64,000 nt of DNA, taken from the NCBI RefSeq assembly GCF_027580225.2, contig NC_073341.2:10636001-10700000 (forward strand), given 5' to 3'. The notes beneath the pieces were generated by a model, which was not told the DNA's origin, searched no databases, and saw nothing but the letters and a program-made list of their open reading frames with translations. Origin of the DNA: Misgurnus anguillicaudatus (Eukaryota > Chordata > Actinopteri > Cypriniformes > Cobitidae). This document shows positions 49,401-58,400 of the stretch, piece after piece. How positions within the stretch are numbered: the stretch's first letter is position 1; the number at the start of each line of letters is the position of its first letter. The position numbers were made by a program, and so were the translations under genes.

Positions 49401-52400
49401 AAATAACTCTAAGTGTCTTTATCTGAAAGATGATGGACATATGTATCTTGGATTGGTTGAGGGTGAATAAATCATGGGGTATTTTTGATATTTAGCTGGA
49501 GTAACCCTTAAAAATCTGACTGAATTAAAAGTAGGCTACGTCATTTTGCAATCGACAAAAATGTTACATTATAGATCAATAAAACTGTTTTGGTTGATTT
49601 TGCTCCAGTATCGCTTTAATTTTGTTTGTCACAAGGTCCGCCTGAAGAGTGACCCCAGATGCAAATACACATTGAAAGCCATAAGAAAGCAGGCGATACG
49701 AAACACGGGTCAAAGAGAAAGGATTCTTGCAGAGAAACACATTCTTAAAGATCTTCAAAGTCAATTCATAGTGAGGTGACAACTTCATAAATATTAAATC
49801 AGGAATAGTGTAGGTGTGTTTATGTAAAAAGGACAGTAAGTAGGGTTTTAAGTGTTTTAGTAATCAAAATCAATGTCTTTATTCATAAATATGTCCTCGT
49901 TTTCACAACGTGTTTTCATTCAGAACACGTGAACTAGCTGAAACGGACAAGGAGATCAGTGATTACATAACGGCTACCGTAGTTGCAACACGCATTTGGA
50001 AAGGGGAGGCACTAGAGAGCACTATTCATTTGAATGCAAAATACAATTCCACCACTAGATGGGGGAAAATCTTACTTATTGTCCCTTTAAGATTAAAGGG
50101 CACATATTGTGCAAAATCCACCCTCTCTATCTTTTTTATCCCCTTTAAACCAAAGCAGTATCATTAGACATGCAGTTTTGATCCTCTTGTTAATGTGATG
50201 TCACACTGATAAAGCCCTGCCCACAGCCACTGACTGACTGTTGTATTTTACCTAAAACCTCTTCTAAATGTGTTTGTTAGCACACTGTAACACTAATTCA
50301 AAGGACTTCACAGGAATCACATCTATTTTAACTAAACACGCTCACTGTCTCTGTTAGTAAGGGAGTGAGGAGCTGTAGCTCATTTGCATTTAAAGGTATA
50401 CACATGAAAACTGCGCTTTTTTGCTCCCACCCCAAAAGGGGCATTTTTGACATGCTATAATAAACTTCACAGACACATTCTAGGCACACCTGAGACTTAT
50501 ATTACTGTAAAATTGGCATAATATGTATCCTTTAAGAATGCTTTATTCTCCATTTGTTTGTCGTTTCTTTATTTTTCTAGGTTGCACTGTACCTTTAAAG
50601 ACGCTAGATACCTTTATATGTTGATGGAGGCCTGTGAAGGTGGAGATCTGTGGAATTTACTGAAAGAGAGGCAAGTGCATTGATATTCGACCCTGTAGCT
50701 TAATTGGAAGGGAACCTTCATGCTGATAAATGTGTACCTTGAATGCACTTTTAGTCATTTTGTATGCAAGCATCTGCCAAAAGCTAAATTAATTTTAAAA
50801 CTATTATTCACATTCACAAATGGTCACATTTGTCAGAAAATCTCTGCTGGTGCAAAACACAGTACATATTTGTAACACCTCTGCATTTTCTCTCAAATTG
50901 CCTTTTGTATTTGCAAAGCAGATTGAGTTTGTTTGCAAAATGCTGGATTTGTTTGTATAATTATGGCACAAATTTCACTCTATAGATAGATTGACTTTGC
51001 TACAAAAACTGGACTTCCTAATTCTATAGTAATGCCAAAGCAATCAATCATCATGACCCTGGTCTTTATATTGTAGGGGGTCACTGGAGGAAAGTGCTGC
51101 TCGCTTTTACACAGCGTGTGTGCTGGAAGCTCTTAGTGTTCTGCACAGTAAAGACATCATTCACAGAGACCTGAAACCAGAAAATGTTCTGCTGGACCAG
51201 CGAGGATATGCTAAACTGGTGGAGTACAATTGAATGAATGACAAAATACATACATATACCATGTAGCGTATAACAAGTTGACTGTGATGTTTTATATTGT
51301 TTAAGTTTCCTCTCTTTTCCATCAGACAGGGTTTGGTTGTGCTAAAAAGCTGGGGTCTTTGCACAGGTCCTGGTCATTCTGTGGGACTGTGGGTTATCAG
51401 GCACCAGAGGTTATTTTGCATAAGGGTCATGGTCTGTCTGCAGATCTCTGGGCTGTAGGGATGCTGGTGTGTGAACTGCTCAATGGCAGGTGAGTTCCTA
51501 TGCATATAACAGCACATATTTGTTGTTTTAGCAACAGCGTAAACTTGTAAAATTTAAAGCAAAACTACGTGAGATTAGAGTATACACCCACTATTAGAGT
51601 ATACACCCAAAAATAATAATTTTGCTATTATTAACTTAACCTCATGTCGTTTAAACCCACTAACGCTTCCTTTGCTATTCTGAACCAGAATAGAGAAGTT
51701 TAAAAACTTTTTTATGGTTGCAATGGTGAATGGTGGCAAGAGTTTAAAGGACACAGGTGTGATAAAGTACAACTCCATGAGACTCATACCATATATACCT
51801 GGTGTCCTGAAGGCATATTATGAATGTGTTCGGTGACAAACAAGCTAATATGTAATTGAAAAATTGTTGGTGTTCCTTATGTTATGCATTATTTAAAAGT
51901 AAATGATATAGTTTGATAGCAGAGAGAAAAGGCACAGGTCAACCCTTTCATGAAATTCACAATTTAGTATGTCATTTGATAATGCTTTTAAGCTTGAAAG
52001 TATAGTAGGTGATATCACAATCTGCTTCATTGTAACCAGAAGATAATTAAAACCTCCTAACCTTTAAATTCCTCCTTTATGCAACCAAGGTAGCATACTA
52101 GCAAGAGACTAGTAAAATCGCATACCAATCCTGTCTGTGCTGTTATATCCGATATCTCAGATTACAGTACTTAATAATTTACAGTTCTAATTTTTCTCAG
52201 TGGCTGCTGTATGAACCTTGAATGTGCACAATCTACTAATCACTGGGTAAAATATCTGCTGTAAAAGAATAATTTATCTGTGGATAAAATGTTGACATGG
52301 CTGCTTTTAATAGCTGTTAAAGCAACACTGAAGAGTTTTTTTTTACCATAAAATAACGTTTCCAAAAAAGTTTCAGTTGTTCATCCACTCGAAACAGGGT

Positions 52401-55400
52401 GAACGGCACTTTCACATTCGCTTTGCAGCCCTCTATCGGCCAAAACCGCACTAAAGAAGTTTCCAACAGTCGGGTCGCGGTCCTGTAGTTCGAGTAAAAA
52501 CTACAAAAACTTGCTCTACGACAGACCTACAATCCAATCAGAGCCAGCTATGCTGCAGTATTTACGACAGTGGTAATGGACAATTACGCTTCTAACCTGT
52601 AGGGGGAGCAAAGAGCAAAAACTCTTTAGTGTTGCTTAAAGGAATAGTCTACTCATTTTCAATATTAAAATATGTTATTACCTTAACTAAGAATTGTTGA
52701 TACATTCCTCTATCATCTGTGTGCGTGCACGTAAGCGCTGGAGCGCGCTGCGACGCTTCGATAGCATTTAGCTTAGCCCCATTTATTCAATGGTACCATT
52801 TAGAGATAAAGTTAGAAGTGACCAAACACATCAACGTTTTTCCTATTTAAGACGAGTAGTTATACGAGCAAGTTTGGTGGTACAAAATAAAACGTAGCAC
52901 TTTTCTAAGCGGATTTAAAAGAGGAACTATATTTTATGGCGTAATAGCACTTTTGGGAGTACTTCGACTCGGCGCAGTAACACCCTCCCTCTCCCATTAT
53001 GAGAGTGAGAAGAGGGGAAGCGGACTTTTCAGGCGAGTCGAAGTACTCCCAAAAGTGCTATTACGCCATAAAATATAGTTCCTCTTTTAAATCCGCTTAG
53101 AAAAGCGCTACGTTTTATTTTGTACCACCAAACTTGCTCGTATAACTACTCGTCTTAAATAGGAAAAACGTTGATGTGTTTGGTCACTTCTAACTTTATC
53201 TCTAAATGGTACCATTGAATGAATGGGGCTAAGCTAAATGCTATCGAAGCGTCGCAGCGCGCTCCAGCGCTTACGTGCACGCACACAGATGATGGAGGGA
53301 TGTATCAACAATTCTTAGTTAAGGTAATAACATAGTTTAATATTGAAAATGAGTAGACTATTCCTTTAATGTTTAATTTAATTTAATCTTGATGTAAACC
53401 TAATCTGTGTTGTTTAATCTCACCCTTAATGGTGTAAGTATGGCATGTGCCAGCAGGGCTAATTAGCTAAGCTGTAACCCTTTGGGTTTCATGGAGCTCA
53501 GCTAAACCCTCCAACAGGCATACCTCTACCCATAAAACAGCCCAGCAATAGATGGCCGCAGGGATGATGTATTAAAGTAGACCAGCCGAGAGGTTAGCGG
53601 GACACTGGGAAAAATGAATGGGCTTTATGACAAGGAAACCAGAGATGTAGCACAAAAACTAAGCTCTGTGTTTAACAAAAGTTTATGACACTATTGTCCA
53701 ACAAGATAAACTTCACAGATGATGAATGCATTTATTAGAAATAAAAGCTTACCTTAGGCCAGAGGTTAAAGGAATAGTATGTAGTATTGTGGCCAAAACT
53801 GGTACTGCAATCACAAAACTTGTGGCTAAAACTGTTGCTGCAATCACACAACTGGTGGCCAATACACAATATGACAACATAAACATCAGTTGAGGGCTGC
53901 AACGTCACTTTTTAAATGACAATATCCTGGCCAGAACACTGTTGTCAGTGACATAAGTATATGAAATTAAAATTATTTCTTAATGTCTAGTGACATATCA
54001 GGGCCATTTTATGATTAATTGATATAAATTTCTTACATACTGTTCCTTTAAGTACACCACAGTCTCTCGACATCAATGTAATCACCACCAAGCTTCCAAC
54101 AGCTCTTAATTGATAAAGAAATACTTTGTGGATAAATCTATGTTGAGAATTGTGCCCATAATATGTTGTTTTTGAGATCTTCAAGCAAGTCCCCGACACT
54201 GTCTGTTGTCCCATGTAGCAACTTGTTAGCAACCGCCCTTTTTTAGACACATTAAAGAGCACCAATGGTCCGATTCACGATTTTACATTTCCTTTGGTGT
54301 GTAAGTGTGTATTAGTACATGTTAAAGATATCCAAAAGGTACAAACCCCAAAGTAAACGATGACGTGAGTTATTGTCTCCAATATAAATCTCTTTTCTTG
54401 GACTGCAAAAAACACACGGATTGTAGGCAACAGTTTACTTCCTGGGATTGGTGATGTAGTAAAGACCGACATTATCATAATTCCTCCCGCTCTGACTCAC
54501 AGCCTGTAAATTAACTCCTGTTAGCATTGCATTGTGACCGAATCTTTCAAATATTGATAAGGAGCCTAAAATTTCCGGCTGACGTCAGAGGTATTCACAC
54601 CAATCACAACGTACAGATTAGCTGGCCAATCAGGGACACAGAGCTTTACAGATCAATGAGTTTTGTACAAAATCAGAGCATTTAAAGGTGCAGTGTGTAT
54701 ATTTTAGAAGAATCTCTTGACAGAAATGCAAAATAATATAAAACTATAATATCAGGGGTGTATAAAGACCTTTCATAATGAACCATTATGTTTTTATTAC
54801 CTTAGAATGAGACGTTTTATCTACATACCGGGGGTCCCCTTACATGGAAGTCGCCATTTTGTGCCGCCATGTTTCCACAGATCGCTTAATGGACAAACTT
54901 TTTTTACTCCGATGATGACATGTTTGTCTGGTGCCAGCTACCGTAGCTTCTCTATACATTTATAAAAGCAAGGGGTGATCAGTGAACTGAGCCATTCGTG
55001 CAACCTCACCACTAGATTCCGCTAAAATTTACACACTGAACCTTTAAGGAAAGCAGGATATCAGAAGCTACAAAAATGTACGGTATGTGGAAAATAATGT
55101 TTTTTACATAAACCACGCAAACACATTTTATTATAGCAAATGAAGAGTTTCGTTGCAAAATGAGATAAATCCATTTTTTAACATTTTTGTCAAAACATGT
55201 TTATGATGATTTTGTTTTATGGTGCTACTAAGCTGTATTTGTTAAGTTGTGAAGGTTTAAATCAAAACAAACCAACTGCAGTTGAATTGAAATTAATTGG
55301 AATGCACAACCAAAAAACGAGATTTCTGAACAGTTATAAAAACGGTGGTTATCTCGTTTTGCAACTAAACTCTTCAAATACACAAAATAATGTTGTTTTT

Positions 55401-58400
55401 AAGCAATGAAATAGGTGCTCTTTAAAGTTTTAGAAAGCAGGAGTGGGGTATTTCTGGTGGGTTTTATGTTGTATAATAAAACGTATCTTGGGCTTATGTG
55501 AACCCAAGATCTTAATGAGTTTTAGCAAAACCGCATTCAAAAAAGTGCTAAAATGCTAACTCACTTCCATGTTTTGCCTACAAAAATACACGGAATGGTA
55601 ATGTTGAATAATAAAAGAGAATAAATTGTTATTAATCATTGTTATTAATCATAATTCTGGAAGTGATAATATAAAATAATTTTTTTATAGCAGTTTACAT
55701 TTATTGTAATAATTATAAATAATGCAATAAAGTATATATTTTATACATAAAATTATCACAAAAAATGGCATTTGTGTTACATTTTTAGTGGTTTTACCAA
55801 AAACAGCCACTAGGTGTCAACAGTTTGCTGAATACTCGCTTGTCACAAATTAATAAATTACTGTCATTGCATTATTATAGGTTTTGAAATATGAAAAAAT
55901 TTACCATCTATTTCTATATTTCCAGTCCTCTGTTCTCTGGTTCAGAGCAGCTGAGGGTTTACACAGCGACCCTCAAGGGAATAGACGAGGCAGAGCTTCC
56001 CAAAACCATCAGCAGGGCTGCAACCAATCTCATCAAGAGCCTCTGCAGGTGAAATAGTGCTTCTAAACAAAGAGGGTTTCTATAATGAGAAACAGGCTGA
56101 AGAAAAGGTCGGGTTAACCAGACAGATCACTCATTCTTTATCTGTGTAGAAGAAAGTGAAAGAGAGAACAGATCCTTACTGTTTCATTTGTAGATGGCAT
56201 ATGGGGGATTTAAGCTTTACGATGTTAAATGGAGATTAAAAGACCTGAGTGTCTGATCTTCCAACATATAGTTTTTATTACTTGCAATGATACAGTTGAA
56301 TCAGGTGTTTTATATAAGGAGACATCTAAAACAATCTGGGAGAGGGTACACGGGTGTTGGGTAACACTGCAGTAGATTGATAAACACATTCTGTACCTCT
56401 GAGAATAGCAGTGCTCTAGATGTGGATCGGGGTTTGTGTGTCTGAGTCTGCTATCATCTGTCACCTCACATTTAGACACAACCCCACAGAGAGACTGGGC
56501 AAGAGGAATGGGGTCAAGGACATCTGCAGACACATGTAAGACCTTATCATCAAATATATGTATTTATACAATAAAAAGTACAGAAGAGGGATTTGAGAGG
56601 ACGAGGAGGTTGATTTACTTTGTTTCACATGTGGTTTGAAGGGTTTGACTGGGACGGACTGCAGAAGGTCACAATGCCACCACCACTAATACCAAATGTG
56701 AGCTACATCTGACACATTTTAAAAATGTAACTCTGGCTATGTTTACATGTACAGACTGAATTTGATCTGATTGCGGGTTGGGACGGTGCAGTTTACATGT
56801 ACCCTAAACATTGCAATTTAATTCAGATGTTTGTTTACATGTACATTCTACAGCCAGGGGTGTACGTTTACATGCAACAAAAATATAAGGTTGAATAGCC
56901 TTTATTTAAACACCTTAATCAATACAGATTGATTGGATGCAAATTTGGATTGTATTGAAAGGGGTGGTGTAGTCTGATCTGTGATTCGATCATCCATCAG
57001 GAGAAAAGTAAGCATATAAATGCGTGAATTGTAGTATTTTCTCAATCGAATGCAAAAATACATTGTGGACATGTGCAGAAGAGTTGTGCTTAAGTTCACG
57101 CGTTATATTTAGCTCTTATATCACATGATTCTCGTCACAGAAACATGCAATAGCAAGGCAATGGCAAAACGCATTATTAAAGGGGTGGTTCAATGGTATT
57201 TCATGCATTCTGACTTGTTTCCTCATGCTAAACGTAGGCAAAGTGTCAACTTTCTATACGTATCACTTCTTTATATGGGCACTTCCCCCGGAAAACCCCA
57301 CCCACCCGTCAATCAGCGGGAGACGCTAGAACTTACAAACATCACATCACGCGACACAGTGTTGTTTAATTTCAAAACTCAACAATGGCACGAAAGAAGA
57401 AGTGTGTTTTTGGATGTAAGGAGAAGAGAGCCAGCTTTATGGAAACAATGGATATAGTTTATTATCCGGGGTAGCAGCGGAGTTTTGCGTGTGTGTTTGT
57501 TCAACGCTGGATTTCTTATAGGTCATGAGTTGCATGCGGTAAGTAAGACTTCTGTCTTATGTTGGAAATATGCACGTGAATATTATATAAATGACACGAA
57601 CATGTAGTGAATTATAAGTTAAACAGTGTTGTATTGTGTTGCATGACTCGTACTCGCTCCACCCACGGTAGTAACTCCTCCATCGTAATTTTTTCGTACG
57701 TTATCGGAAAGATTCTGTAAAGCTAATCTTTCTTTTATAATCTGATTAAACTAAAGACTCTTCGGAGATATAAAGGTTGTAATACTACTCTATAGGTACT
57801 CCAGATTAACATCAGAAATGCAGAAACAGCGTGCGTCATGTGAGCTTCAAGCCCTTACAAAATTAACCATGGTTTTACTACAGTTAAAACCAAAAAAACT
57901 ATGGTAACTGTAGTAAGACCACGGTTTTGCTAATAGTAATTAATACACCAAAAAAATCATGGCTACTGCACTTTGACCACAAAAAAAAAACATGGTTATT
58001 TTTTTGTAAGGGGGTAATGGGGTCACGCGCTGTACATTCTGCAACGTTCATGTGCACTTTTATATATAACATTACATAAAGCAATAAAATAGCGTTGTGC
58101 CTTTCAAAAATAGTTTTTCTTTGCCTTTATCTGAAAACATCTTAAGAATAACTTTCTCAACTCGACGAGAGATACTATGTGCTGTGTTGCCAAGTCCTCT
58201 GAATTCAGATTTGGGATACTTTTAAACTGTTTCCACAAGTATTTTCTGTGGGTTATAGGTGAAATGATTTTGTTCATTGATGCTTTTGGGCTAGTTTTGG
58301 ATGTTTTTGGGCTAGTTTTGAATGTCCATTGGGATGGTTTTGATACGCGAATCTTGCAACCCTGGCTGTGTGCTTGCGGAGAATGTACATGTAAACAAAC

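Noticed and set aside
51201..51240. Alternative reading through the exon 14 donor (AKLVEYN then stop)
   Set aside because: It resembles AKLVDF by chance but stops after three codons; the following exon continues the kinase frame perfectly.
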